From the NCBI GenBank assembly GCA_020629715.1, contig JAHDCU010000010.1:62001-126000 (forward strand): a DNA stretch of 64,000 nt, written 5' to 3'. The DNA is from Saprospiraceae bacterium. Lineage in GTDB: Bacteria; Bacteroidota; Bacteroidia; Chitinophagales; Saprospiraceae. The notes beneath the pieces are model-generated. The model did not search any database. It saw only the letters and a program-made list of their open reading frames with translations, and had not been told where the DNA came from. Positions 24,404 to 33,269 of the stretch are shown piece after piece. The stretch's first letter is position 1. Every line of letters starts with the position of its first letter. The position numbers and the translations under genes were made by a program.

Positions 24404-24733
24404 ATGAAAACATTGAGTAGTATTTTAACAGCAGTAGTATTGTTATGTGGAAGTCTAAATCTTACGGCATCTAATATTGAAAAAGGGCCAAATGATATTA
24501 AAGATCAAGTATTTGAAATGATCAAGAATCTTGATATCAATCAGTCTGAAGCTGACGAAGTCTCTTTTTTAGTAGATTTTATGATTACGCCTGAAGGCAA
24601 AATCGTAGTATTGAGTACTAGTGATGAAAAGTATGATAACCGAATCAAGGCGACGCTTAATTATAAAAAGGTCGAAACAGATAATTTTGTATCTACTAAG
24701 CCTTATCAAGTGAAAGTTAAACTAGTAAAATAG
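24404..24733 (+). CDS. Small secreted protein of unknown function
   Basis: A 109-residue protein with a signal peptide (about residues 1-22, MKTLSSILTAVVLLCGSLNL then TAS). The mature part of about 87 residues holds FLVDFMITPEGKIVVLSTSDE, YDNRIKATLNYKKV and YQVKVKLVK, a pattern like the TonB C-terminal/TonB-like half-domain seen in small Bacteroidota periplasmic proteins. This is a weak likeness, and I do not assign a function. It is a single-gene unit with its own leader and a strong terminator downstream at 24839. Confidence 0.75.
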   Translation: MKTLSSILTAVVLLCGSLNLTASNIEKGPNDIKDQVFEMIKNLDINQSEADEVSFLVDFMITPEGKIVVLSTSDEKYDNRIKATLNYKKVETDNFVSTKPYQVKVKLVK

Positions 24734-24838
24734 AGCACGAAACTAATTTCGATTTTTAAGCTAATTAGTGATCTTATAAAAAATAGCATTAAGAATCTTC
24801 AAACTATCTGAAAATCATAGTTTGGTTTAGTATAGTAG

Positions 24839-24870
24839 GCCGTTAAGATTATTCTTAACGGCTTTTTTTT
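24839..24870 (+). terminator. Terminator after the small secreted protein gene
   Basis: A perfect 10-bp stem GCCGTTAAGA/TCTTAACGGC (24839-24848, 24853-24862) with a 4-base loop and eight T. It lies about 105 bases after the stop codon. Confidence 0.9.
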
Positions 24871-24950
24871 ATAAACTTTTAGATTAGATCGGTGTTATCT
24901 TGAAATACTTAATTAGAATATTTAATAGGTAAATATTAATTTTTAAGAAT

Positions 24951-24958
24951 TATATTTG
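24951..24958 (+). promoter_or_regulatory. -7 box (TATATTTG) of the Lrp-family gene
   Basis: Exact TAnnTTTG match 20 bases before the ATG at 24979, predicting a short leader of about 15 bases. Confidence 0.6.
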
Positions 24959-24978
24959 CCTTACAAGAAACAAACGAA

Positions 24979-25455
24979 ATGGCCGAACCAAAATTAGATA
25001 AGATAGATCTAAAAATTCTCAAGCTCCTGCAGCAAAATAGTAAAATCACCAACTTAGAGCTCTCAAAACAAATAGGATTATCTCCAGCCCCAACGCTTGA
25101 GAGAGTTAAAAAACTAGAGCAGAATAATATCATTTTAAGTTATCATGCAAAAGTAGATGCCAAAGCAATAGGTCTGAATGTCAAAACTTTCGTCTTAGTC
25201 AGTCTAGCATGGCAAAAACCTAATGCTCTTGAGCAGTTTGTGGAGAAAATTAAGGAGATTGATGAGGTGACTGAGTGCTATATCATCACAGGAGATGCAG
25301 ATTTCTTGCTTAAAATAGTTTGTCAAGATCTAGATGCCTATGAGCAGTTGTTATTCAAGAGGTTATCACAAATCGAAGAAGTAGAAAGGCTGAAAACACT
25401 CATGACCTTGTCCAAGGTTAAAAAGGATAAAGTACTTCCGTATTACTATGATTAA
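24979..25455 (+). CDS. Lrp/AsnC family transcriptional regulator
   Basis: The 158-residue protein has the standard layout: an N-terminal winged HTH (LDKIDLKILKLLQQNSKITNLELSKQIGLSPAPTLERVKKLE, residues about 5-46) and a C-terminal RAM effector domain (FVLVSLAW, VTECYIITGDADFLLKIVC, VERLKTLMTLSKVKKDKVLPY). Such regulators respond to amino acids. Genes for alanine dehydrogenase, glutamate dehydrogenase and glutamine synthetase are in the same window, which makes them candidate targets, though this is inference only. Confidence 0.95.
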   Translation: MAEPKLDKIDLKILKLLQQNSKITNLELSKQIGLSPAPTLERVKKLEQNNIILSYHAKVDAKAIGLNVKTFVLVSLAWQKPNALEQFVEKIKEIDEVTECYIITGDADFLLKIVCQDLDAYEQLLFKRLSQIEEVERLKTLMTLSKVKKDKVLPYYYD

Positions 25456-25477
25456 TCTATTAGCTTGTCTTTAGATA

Positions 25478-26257
25478 TTGAGTTTATATTGGAAATTTAG
25501 AGTTTCAGAGACATCGTATTCTTATTTACTGGGTACGATGCACTTGAGTGTCGCAATACCACGTGTTCAGTTACTAGACTCAATAATTGACATTGTAGAT
25601 CGTGTATGTTTAGAGCTTGACTTAGATATGATGGCATCACCGAAAGTGCAATCATCCTTCATGATATCTGGTGAGGCTTCTTGGTTAGATTACTTTTCAT
25701 CACATCAACTAAGCCGCATACGCCGTACTTTGCTTAGATCATTTGGACTTGACGTTGAAGACTTTTGTAGGCTGCACCCTTTAGTTTTGCTCAATCAACT
25801 TTCCGGTAGTAGTATATCTCAAACCGAGAATTATTCTATCGATCAATCCATTTGGAATAAAGCTAAAACGCTGAACAAACAAACCTCCGGATTAGAAAAA
25901 GTGGAAGAGCAGATGGCGGTGTTAAATACAATGGGAATGAATGAAATGGCAAAAGGTATAGGTTCGATTGCTAAAAATACCTCTAAGTTTAGAAAGCTGA
26001 ACCTAAAAATGTCTCAAGCCTATCGTCAAGAAGATGTGCAGCGATTGTATCAACTCGCAAAAAAATCTATAGCTGTGAGAAGAGGTTTATTGCTGAAAGA
26101 AAGAAATTTTAGGATGGCAGAACGTATCCATCAAGGAGTGAAGTCAAGTGACAAAGCTACTCTCTATGCAATAGGTGCTGGACATTTAATGGGCAAGAAT
26201 GGAGTAATCAATCTATTGAGAAAGAAAGCAGCGGTAGAAATCAATCCAGTTTTATGA
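25478..26257 (+). CDS. TraB/GumN family protein
   Basis: The 259-residue protein opens with LYWKFRVSETSYSYLLGTMHLS, the conserved N-terminal strand and GTxH motif of the TraB/GumN family, and closes with ATLYAIGAGHLMGKNGVINLLRKK, the second conserved GAxH block. These proteins resemble Tiki-type metalloproteases, with the two His blocks as presumed metal ligands. No signal peptide is visible, in contrast to many relatives. The start is a TTG at 25478 immediately before the conserved strand. Function in bacteria is not established. Confidence 0.85.
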   Translation: MSLYWKFRVSETSYSYLLGTMHLSVAIPRVQLLDSIIDIVDRVCLELDLDMMASPKVQSSFMISGEASWLDYFSSHQLSRIRRTLLRSFGLDVEDFCRLHPLVLLNQLSGSSISQTENYSIDQSIWNKAKTLNKQTSGLEKVEEQMAVLNTMGMNEMAKGIGSIAKNTSKFRKLNLKMSQAYRQEDVQRLYQLAKKSIAVRRGLLLKERNFRMAERIHQGVKSSDKATLYAIGAGHLMGKNGVINLLRKKAAVEINPVL

Positions 26258-26388
26258 TTATTCTTAGAGCATTATTGACTGACGGAAAGAGTAGAATATG
26301 ATTGATTAATAGTTTTACCTTTGAGCAGCTCATCGACGGAGCACAGCGAAGCTGAAATTTTGTAGATGAATATTTATACCCAAAATGT

Positions 26389-26730
26389 ATGAAAAAAAAT
26401 AAAATCACGATTGAAGTCGGGCTAGGAGAGGACCAAATTCCTGAAACAATTCATTGGTCAGCAACTCAAAAAGAAAATGCTAGTGAAGCAAAAGCATTTT
26501 TGCTAAGTATTTTCGAAAAGGATAGCTTAGATACGTTAAAAATTGATCTTTGGACGAAAGAAATGCAGGTTACAGAGATGGATCGATTTTTTTATCAAAC
26601 GCTTAGGGCATTGGCAGATACCTACTACAAGTCTACTAATAATCAAAATCTTGCGGGAGATATGCAAAGGTTTGTTCAATATTTTGCGGAGGAGACAGGG
26701 ATCATTCCTAAATCAACACCCGATCATTAA
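26389..26730 (+). CDS. gldC: Gliding motility protein GldC
   Basis: The 113-residue protein matches GldC in length and pattern: an N-terminal strand pair (KITIEVGLGEDQIPETIHWSA), EAKAFLLSIFEKDSLDTLKIDLWTKEM, and the helical MDRFFYQTLRALADTYYKSTNNQNLAGDMQRFVQYFAEETGI. GldC is a small protein associated with gliding motility/T9SS in Bacteroidota and is found also in non-gliding members. It ends 4 bases into the convergent HhH-barrel gene. No other gld genes flank it. Confidence 0.85.
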   Translation: MKKNKITIEVGLGEDQIPETIHWSATQKENASEAKAFLLSIFEKDSLDTLKIDLWTKEMQVTEMDRFFYQTLRALADTYYKSTNNQNLAGDMQRFVQYFAEETGIIPKSTPDH

Positions 26731-28817
26731 AATCGAAACCTAAGCTGACCTTTTAACTCGGTTCTCTTATTACCAAAGATAGTTTCGTTGCCGCTTCCTA
26801 TAGTCTCTTGATTTTCTAAGATTGTACGTGCAGCTCTAAATTCTAGGGTAGTATTTGGGATTCCATCATATCGTAAATTGATGTAGTATCTTTTACCTCT
26901 GTTTTGAAAAAAGGGTATAAAAAACTCATAGGTGAGATCATTTTCATAAGCGTAAATACGGGTGTCAAAACTCTCTGTATCGAACAAGCAATATCTTGCT
27001 GTAAATGAAAAATCCTGGGCGATAGGCTTGTATATGACATCTTGATAGATAAGATATCCTTTAGTATCTTCCCCGTCTCGATCAAACCAAGAAAATTCTA
27101 TTCTATTTCTAAGTTTTAGAGCTTTTGTGACAGTCTGCTCATAGTTAAATCTTAGCCGATGGGAGCTTGTCAGACCTAGGGGATCTATAGGGCTTGATTC
27201 GATATTTGCGTTTAAAGCTTTTTGCTCAAACCTGTATTGAGCATAGAAGCTGTACTTCCTCTTTTTATAATGATTAAGTCTAAACAGAAACTCCTTACCA
27301 TTACTCGGAGCATCTCTTCTAAATCTGAGCCAATCATGCTTCCATAAGTCCGCGTATGCTGACAGATACCATTCGTTATTGAATCTGAGTACTGCTCCTA
27401 TGTACAGGCCACTCTCATTATTGGTACCTACAGTTTCACCAAAAGAATTACTATTTAGTGATTGATACTCCCTACTATAATTGCGATAAAGCAATGACAC
27501 ATCTAAGTTGCGATCTAAACTAAACAATGCTCCGTGCAACTGTGCCATACCGCCGTTATCGCTTACGGCTACTTCCCCAAAAAGATTGATATTATTGAGG
27601 CGATAGCCATAGTCGATACTACCATTCCATAGTGCTCTTCCACTAAATTGAAATTGATTATACAAGGTAGGTGTTCTCAGAAATTCTTGATCAAAACTTT
27701 CGTATAACGTATTAATACCTAGTTTAAAATTTCGGCTTTTATATTCTAGTTTCCCTCCAGCCGAGGTACGTTGTATACTTCTCTCATCTTCTATTTCTGC
27801 TGCAGTACGATGGAAACCACTCTGTATGATAGATGAAAATAGTTCAATGCCAGAATCAATTTCGAGGGTATCTCTTTCTATTATATTTCCGTCGATCTGC
27901 TTTCGAGAAGCAAATGCCAATAACCGATAGTTTTCTCCAAGTTTAAATTCTGCAGCTCCGCCTCTGAAAAATAAAGCTTCATTAATGGAGTTATACGATC
28001 TTAATGAACGGCCTCCGCGACTTAAATTCATGACAAATGCACTTTTTCCGCTGCCGAATGCATTTGATAGTATCAGACCTTGCCCCATGGAGATTGTATA
28101 ATCTCCGATGATGACATCGCCTAACCATGATTTGTAATCTTTTAAGTGGATATGTGCTGAATAAAAGTCAAAACCCGCGGGATTAGAATCCTTAAAAAAA
28201 GACTCTCCCGCGTCCTTTTCTCCGGTAAATCCTATTCTGAGTCGATTCTCATAGTTGTATCGATATCGCATAAATAATCGATTTGGATCACCGAGATATT
28301 TATCTTCAAGATATCCTTTTTGGTCTTCCAGAGTCCTTCTCCATTTCAAAAATACATCTTGCTTCCCTTCTCTAAGCATCTTACCTAGGCCTACTTGATA
28401 GTTATCGCTACCTGATACTTTGATAAAGGGTAGTATCGATTTTATAGTATTCAGATCAAAGCTTGCAATGGCTTGTAGTTCTAATGTACTAAGTAATGGG
28501 CCATTGGTATCTATATGCTGCAGTAGATCATTAATTTGAATGTCATTGAGGAGTCGAAGCTCTTTAAGAGACTCATAGCTTGCTTCATTGATAGATAAGG
28601 GATTTCGTGATAATAACTCTAAATCTTCATACAAAGTATTAAAATCAAATTCCTCATTGGATTCTAAGTTTTCGATGATATTAGTAATCATATCTTCTTG
28701 TACCACATCTCCGATGTAGATCTTTTCTTGAGCGTAAGGATTAAGCGCCCATAAGCACAAGAAGAGTATGATATGAATTTTTTTATGCAATATTTCTAGC
28801 CTATTGATTGTAGCCAC
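26727..28817 (-). CDS. Outer membrane beta-barrel protein with ComEA-type helix-hairpin-helix domain
   Basis: The 696-residue protein has a signal peptide (residues about 1-29, ending NPYAQ). Residues about 45-135 contain helix-hairpin-helix repeats of ComEA type: PLSINEASYESLKELRLLND, then GPLLSTLELQAIASFDLNTIKSILPFIKVS. From about residue 140 to the end, alternating aromatic strands (YRYNYENRLRIGFTGEKD, FYAQYRFEQKA, YINLRYDGIPN) end in LKGQLRFRF, a terminal aromatic as in outer membrane barrels. HhH domains bind DNA or proteins, so a role at the cell surface in DNA handling is possible but not shown. It overlaps the upstream gene by 22 bases. Confidence 0.82.
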   Translation of the reverse strand: MATINRLEILHKKIHIILFLCLWALNPYAQEKIYIGDVVQEDMITNIIENLESNEEFDFNTLYEDLELLSRNPLSINEASYESLKELRLLNDIQINDLLQHIDTNGPLLSTLELQAIASFDLNTIKSILPFIKVSGSDNYQVGLGKMLREGKQDVFLKWRRTLEDQKGYLEDKYLGDPNRLFMRYRYNYENRLRIGFTGEKDAGESFFKDSNPAGFDFYSAHIHLKDYKSWLGDVIIGDYTISMGQGLILSNAFGSGKSAFVMNLSRGGRSLRSYNSINEALFFRGGAAEFKLGENYRLLAFASRKQIDGNIIERDTLEIDSGIELFSSIIQSGFHRTAAEIEDERSIQRTSAGGKLEYKSRNFKLGINTLYESFDQEFLRTPTLYNQFQFSGRALWNGSIDYGYRLNNINLFGEVAVSDNGGMAQLHGALFSLDRNLDVSLLYRNYSREYQSLNSNSFGETVGTNNESGLYIGAVLRFNNEWYLSAYADLWKHDWLRFRRDAPSNGKEFLFRLNHYKKRKYSFYAQYRFEQKALNANIESSPIDPLGLTSSHRLRFNYEQTVTKALKLRNRIEFSWFDRDGEDTKGYLIYQDVIYKPIAQDFSFTARYCLFDTESFDTRIYAYENDLTYEFFIPFFQNRGKRYYINLRYDGIPNTTLEFRAARTILENQETIGSGNETIFGNKRTELKGQLRFRF

Positions 28818-30286
28818 TGCTCAAAGTCAAAATAAAGTTTCACTCGTATATTGAATGGGTCTTCATTTCTTCTATCGATTATATTTGTCAGTTGTGTTTT
28901 ATGACTATTATCCAAAGTTAATTTTTGTAAGGATAAATTACCTAAATATTTAGCGATATCTAGCGTCATCTTATTACTGGGATCTTGCCTTTCCAATAGT
29001 GTAATGAGATTTGAAAATAGTAATAATGCTATTTCAAATTGCTTTAACATATAATTGGTAAGAGCTTGTAGTAAGCGAGCATACAATTCTACTTCTTTTC
29101 TTAAGACTTTTTGAAGATCATTATAAATATAGTCGATCCAGGTTAGTGTATTTTGAAAGTCTGCTTGCATAAAAAAGAAAATTGCAACTTTATAAAACAA
29201 TGACACTCTTCTCTGAGGATCTAAAGTAGTTAAAAAGGCTGATGTACGTAATGGCGCGATTATAGAGTCAATATCATATTCCGTATAATTCGCCATTTGA
29301 ATGAAATCTAGTTTGGCAGGAATACCATAGATGAGTTCAAAACTTTTCGTGATTGCCCCAAAACTGGATGTTTTTACTTTGGTGAATGCATCAAATGCAA
29401 GGTAGTATCTCGTCAATTCTTGTTTTTTATCTAGTATCCTAGATGTAAGCATAGCATAATGTAGTCCTCTTAGATATAGATCAGGTTCTATCGTTTTCAT
29501 ATTTGGATTATCCTCAAATAGTTGGATCCATCTACTGCTGTAGTGGTGGCAATCATCAAATGATAATGTGCAATAGCGAAACCACATCTGACTCATATTC
29601 CAATATACGCTGTTGTAGAAGTCTGAGGTTCGTTGTACCCCTTCAGTTATCTTTTTGAAATATGCATCTGCTTGTTTTTTATCACTCTCATTTTTACAAA
29701 AACCTTTTCTAATATAGTAACCATGGGCTTGTAACGATATGTTGACCAAGTGATTTTTTATGGTCACATCATTCATGATTTCATTGGAGCGTTGTATTGA
29801 AGATTCTATTCTGGTGGAAGTCGTTCGTGACCTTGTTATGTGTTTTGATTCTATTAATTTTTCAAATTCTAGTATTTCAAGCTTCAATATATCAATATTG
29901 GATCTTTCCGCTATCTCGTATGTTTTAGTTAGAAGTTTGAGGGCATCCTTATATAAGCCTTTATGATACAATATTTTAGCATGATCAATTTGTTCACGTA
30001 TTCGCAAATCATCTAGATGTTTGGTCTGCAGAAGTCTTAGACTTTTGAGTATTTCTTGGTAAAGGTGTCTTTGTAGATTGTGAAGGGTGTCTTTTGATTT
30101 GATATTTATGATCTTCTCTATTTTATCTTCTCGACCACTAGCTATACAATCAAAGAGCTTTACAAATTGTATATTCTTATTCTTATGGCGCAAGGCAAAA
30201 ATTTTGAAATTGCGTTTTTCAGCTTTATCCATAGATAGTATCAAGAGTCTTAAGTTATCTCGGATATTAATTATTGATTTGGACAT
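28796..30286 (-). CDS. Helical-repeat protein of unknown function
   Basis: The 496-residue cytoplasmic protein is almost wholly helical, with segments such as YHKGLYKDALKLLTKTYEIAE and LARLLQALTNYML-like (ARLLQALTNYMLKQFEIALLLF) that read as degenerate TPR repeats. No signal peptide and no catalytic motif. The N-terminal 60 residues are basic (LSMDKAEKRNFKIFALRHKNK). Its stop codon overlaps the start of the downstream HhH-barrel gene, so the two are co-translated. I do not recognise the family. Confidence 0.75.
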   Translation of the reverse strand: MSKSIINIRDNLRLLILSMDKAEKRNFKIFALRHKNKNIQFVKLFDCIASGREDKIEKIINIKSKDTLHNLQRHLYQEILKSLRLLQTKHLDDLRIREQIDHAKILYHKGLYKDALKLLTKTYEIAERSNIDILKLEILEFEKLIESKHITRSRTTSTRIESSIQRSNEIMNDVTIKNHLVNISLQAHGYYIRKGFCKNESDKKQADAYFKKITEGVQRTSDFYNSVYWNMSQMWFRYCTLSFDDCHHYSSRWIQLFEDNPNMKTIEPDLYLRGLHYAMLTSRILDKKQELTRYYLAFDAFTKVKTSSFGAITKSFELIYGIPAKLDFIQMANYTEYDIDSIIAPLRTSAFLTTLDPQRRVSLFYKVAIFFFMQADFQNTLTWIDYIYNDLQKVLRKEVELYARLLQALTNYMLKQFEIALLLFSNLITLLERQDPSNKMTLDIAKYLGNLSLQKLTLDNSHKTQLTNIIDRRNEDPFNIRVKLYFDFEQWLQSIG

Positions 30287-30400
30287 AACGTAAATATAAT
30301 GTAGTAATTCATTGATAATAAATAATTTATGATATTAATAATGTTGAATTTATGATTTTGAAAACAACAATAAAATTGAGCTAATGCTATAGGTTTACCA

Positions 30401-30428
30401 TTGAAATCGTAAGAGCGATATAATTTTG
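30401..30428 (+). promoter_or_regulatory. Promoter of glutamine synthetase
   Basis: TAATTTTG at 30421-30428 fits TAnnTTTG, with TTG at 30401-30403, 17 bases before it (slightly short of the usual 19-21). The predicted leader to the ATG at 30460 is about 25 bases. Confidence 0.5.
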
Positions 30429-30459
30429 TGAAATCATGAATACTTAAAAATCTTGAATC

Positions 30460-31470
30460 ATGTCAAAATTGAAATTAGAATATATTTGGTTGGATGGTGG
30501 AGTGCCCACTCAAATGCTACGTAGTAAAACAAAAGTCATCGATGCTGCCAAGTATGATGGTACTCCAGGTTCATTGCCTGATTGGTCATTTGATGGATCA
30601 TCTACCAACCAAGCTCCAGGTGGAAGTAGTGATTGCATTCTAAGGCCAGTAAGAGTATTTAACGACCCTGATAGACTCAATGGTCTCCTCGTGATGTGTG
30701 AGGTAATGGCTGCAGACGGTACTCCTCATACCTCCAACGGAAGAGCAACTATCGATGATGATGACAATGATTTCTGGTTTGGATTTGAGCAAGAGTATAC
30801 CCTTTGGGATCTTGATCACCATACTCCTCTAGGTTTCCCTGCTAGCGGATATTATCCTGCACCACAAGGGCCATATTACTGTTCTGTGGGTGCAGAGTAT
30901 GCAGTAGGTAGAGAGATTGTAGAAAAACATCTTGATCTGTGTATTGCCGCAGATATCAATATCGAAGGTGTAAATGCTGAAGTGATGAAAGGACAGTGGG
31001 AGTATCAGATATTTGCTAAAGGCGCCAAAGAAGCGGGTGACCAAGTATGGGTGGCGAGATACTTAATGGAAAGAGTAGGAGAGGAATATGGAGTACGTAT
31101 CAATCTAGATCCTAAACCTGTAAAAGGTGATTGGAATGGGTCTGGTATGCATGCCAATTTTTCTAATGAAGTGCTACGTACATGTGGTGACGAGCAGAAG
31201 TACTATGAGATTTGTGATAAATTTGAACCTGTAGTTGCGGAGCATATTGCAGTATATGGTGCAGATAACCACCTAAGACTTACAGGTGCTCATGAGACGC
31301 AATCGATTGATAAGTTTTCATATGGAGTATCTGATAGAGGTGCATCTATCAGAATACCTATAGCAACCGTAGAGAATGGCTGGAAAGGATGGTTAGAGGA
31401 CCGAAGACCTGCATCTAATGCTGATCCTTATAAAGTTGCTTCCAGAATTATTAAAACAGTGAAGAGCTAA
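30460..31470 (+). CDS. glnA: Glutamine synthetase, type II (eukaryote-like)
   Basis: The enzyme makes glutamine from glutamate, ammonia and ATP. At 336 residues it is much shorter than the bacterial GSI and has the GSII pattern: LEYIWLDGG near the start, SFDGSSTNQAPGGSSDCILRPV, FWFGFEQEYTLWD with metal-binding Glu, GVNAEVMKGQWEYQ, GDWNGSGMHANFS with the glutamate-binding His, and DRGASIRIPIATVENGWKGWLEDRRPASNADPY at the C-terminus. GSII is common in eukaryotes and found in several bacterial phyla, Bacteroidota included. Single-gene unit with its own promoter and terminator. Confidence 0.96.
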   Translation: MSKLKLEYIWLDGGVPTQMLRSKTKVIDAAKYDGTPGSLPDWSFDGSSTNQAPGGSSDCILRPVRVFNDPDRLNGLLVMCEVMAADGTPHTSNGRATIDDDDNDFWFGFEQEYTLWDLDHHTPLGFPASGYYPAPQGPYYCSVGAEYAVGREIVEKHLDLCIAADINIEGVNAEVMKGQWEYQIFAKGAKEAGDQVWVARYLMERVGEEYGVRINLDPKPVKGDWNGSGMHANFSNEVLRTCGDEQKYYEICDKFEPVVAEHIAVYGADNHLRLTGAHETQSIDKFSYGVSDRGASIRIPIATVENGWKGWLEDRRPASNADPYKVASRIIKTVKS

Positions 31471-31498
31471 AAATTAGCTTCTTACAATAAATAGTCAG

Positions 31499-31530
31499 GC
31501 CAGTATTTCATCATGAAGTACTGGCTTTTT
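31499..31530 (+). terminator. Terminator of glutamine synthetase
   Basis: Stem GCCAGTA/TACTGGC (31499-31505, 31519-31525) with an internal TCAT/ATGA extension, followed by five T. Confidence 0.85.
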
Positions 31531-31586
31531 GTATTTAGGGTATTGACTTTTGATTAGACAAAGTTCAAAATACTAGCTTGATACAT

Positions 31587-31895
31587 TTAATCAATATCAT
31601 TATTGTAATCCTCATTTATTTCATCTTCTAATCTAATTTTGGCGTTTTCTTTAAGATTTCCTTGTTCGTCAAAATCAATATCATCAATTACAATTTGTTT
31701 TGCCTCATTTTTCGACATTTTGATTAGAAAATAATAGTCATCAGTTTCAAATGGTAGGACGCTAAAAAGTTTGCCCTGTGCATTTTTGATCATGATTAAT
31801 TTCTTTTCAAATCCATATGGATATTCGAGTTTTATACTAGCGAGAAGCCCGTCGTCTAGCTTCTCAAAACTTTTGATTATTCTTGGCTTACTCAT
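31587..31895 (-). CDS. Conserved small acidic protein
   Basis: The 102-residue protein reads IIKSFEKLDDGLLASIKLEY then PYGFEKKLIMIKNAQGKLFSVLPFETDDYYFLIKM and ends in an acidic tail (LEDEINEDYNNDID). I recall similar short proteins, sometimes mislabelled DNA primase, across Bacteroidota, but know no function. It lies 27 bases after the DksA-like gene, as the last gene of the polyamine operon. Confidence 0.75.
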   Translation of the reverse strand: MSKPRIIKSFEKLDDGLLASIKLEYPYGFEKKLIMIKNAQGKLFSVLPFETDDYYFLIKMSKNEAKQIVIDDIDFDEQGNLKENAKIRLEDEINEDYNNDID

Positions 31896-31922
31896 CTTCT
31901 TTGGATAATTTTTGAAAGAATA

Positions 31923-32291
31923 CTAACTTTTTAAACTTCTAATATTTTTGCCTTCTATACTAAGTATTGTAATTGGTACCGCTCTTAGTCGTTCCTTAGG
32001 TATTTTTTGACCAGTTTCGGCACAAATGCCATATGTCTTATTTTCAATTCGGAGAAGTGCATTTTCGATGTATTTGAGATGCTTACTCATCCTATATTTA
32101 GTACTCATGAGATCTTCTAATTGCGTTGAATAGGATGCACTTACAACTTGTTTTTCATCTTTACCATTAACCATTATTTCATCAATGTTAATAGTGACTT
32201 GTTTGATTTGATCTTCTTGTTGTTGTTTTAAATTCAGTAATATTTGTTTAAACTCATATAACTCTTTGGATGAATAATTTTGCGAATTCAT
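31923..32291 (-). CDS. TraR/DksA family protein with degenerate zinc finger
   Basis: The protein (about 122 residues) has a coiled-coil N-terminal helix (LYEFKQILLNLKQQQEDQIKQ) and a C-terminal zf-dskA region, YGICAETGQKIPKERLRAVP then ITILSIEGKNI. Only one Cys remains where the classical finger has four, so zinc is probably not bound; this loss is common in Bacteroidota relatives as I recall them. DksA-type proteins bind the RNA polymerase secondary channel. The ATG at 32291 is preferred over an upstream TTG at 32300, which would overlap the preceding gene; with it the gap is 2 bases. Confidence 0.85.
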   Translation of the reverse strand: MNSQNYSSKELYEFKQILLNLKQQQEDQIKQVTINIDEIMVNGKDEKQVVSASYSTQLEDLMSTKYRMSKHLKYIENALLRIENKTYGICAETGQKIPKERLRAVPITILSIEGKNIRSLKS

Positions 32292-32293
32292 AA

Positions 32294-33268
32294 TTACCAA
32301 TTTAATAGATAAGCAAAAATAAGAGGGGCCACAATCGTGGCATCTGATTCGATTACAAACTTGGGAGTCTCAGGAAGTAATTTCCCCCAAGTGATTTTCT
32401 CATTAGGTACAGCACCCGAATATGATCCGTAGCTAGTGGTACTATCACTTATCTGACAGAAATAAGACCACATCGGGATATCATTTAGCTCTAAGTCTTG
32501 ATGAAGCATGGGCACTACACAAATAGGGAAGTCTCCCGCAATTCCACCTCCGATCTGAAAGAAACCAACTCCATTTTCTTTTGTATTCTCTTGATACCAC
32601 TTAGACAAATACATCATATACTGGATTCCTGATTTCATGGTAGCTGGAATCATTTCTTTTTGAATACAATAAGAAGCGAAAAAATTACCACAAGTTGAAT
32701 CTTCCCATCCGGGTACTATGATCGGAATGTTCTTTTGAGCTGCTGCCAGCAGCCAACTGTCTTTAGGGTTTATCTGATATTTACCTTTTAATTCACCGCT
32801 CAACAATATTTTGTAGAAGTATTGATGAGGGAAGTAACATTCTCCTTTGTCATCTGCATCTTTCCACACTTTAAATAAGTGTTCTTCGATGGCTCTCATG
32901 GCTTCAGCTTCAGGAATACAGGTGTCTGTCACTCTGTTGAAGTGATTGTCTAAGAGTTCTTTTTCTTGTTCGGGCGAAAGGTCTCTATAGTTTGGAATCC
33001 TTTTGTAGTGGTCATGAGCTACAAGATTAAATACATCTTCTTCGAGATTTGCACCTGTACAAGTGATGATATGAACTTTATCTTGGCGAATCATCTCAGC
33101 CAAAGATTTGCCTAGTTCCGCAGTACTCATTGCACCTGCAAGGGTGATCATCATTTTGTTGCCTTGACTCAGTTGGTCTTCGTAGGCCGCGGCTGCATCA
33201 ACTAAAGATGCAGCATTGAAGTGTTTGAAGTGTTCTAATATAAACTGACTTACGTTTCCTTTTTTCAT
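32294..33268 (-). CDS. Deoxyhypusine synthase family protein (polyamine aminobutyl transferase-like)
   Basis: The 324-residue protein has the deoxyhypusine synthase fold motifs: LAGAMSTAELGKSLAEMI, VHIITCTGANLEEDVFNLVAHDHY, IIVPGWEDSTCGN, GVGFFQIGGGIAGDFPICVVP and the NAD-binding end FVIESDATIVAPLIFAYLL. Bacteria lack eIF5A, so such homologues are thought to act on small polyamines, for example as homospermidine synthases. It lies 1 base after the agmatinase-family gene and directly before dksA-like, inside an arginine-to-polyamine operon. I do not see a clear way to tell homospermidine synthase from other activities. Confidence 0.85.
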   Translation of the reverse strand: MKKGNVSQFILEHFKHFNAASLVDAAAAYEDQLSQGNKMMITLAGAMSTAELGKSLAEMIRQDKVHIITCTGANLEEDVFNLVAHDHYKRIPNYRDLSPEQEKELLDNHFNRVTDTCIPEAEAMRAIEEHLFKVWKDADDKGECYFPHQYFYKILLSGELKGKYQINPKDSWLLAAAQKNIPIIVPGWEDSTCGNFFASYCIQKEMIPATMKSGIQYMMYLSKWYQENTKENGVGFFQIGGGIAGDFPICVVPMLHQDLELNDIPMWSYFCQISDSTTSYGSYSGAVPNEKITWGKLLPETPKFVIESDATIVAPLIFAYLLNW

Positions 33269-33269
33269 C

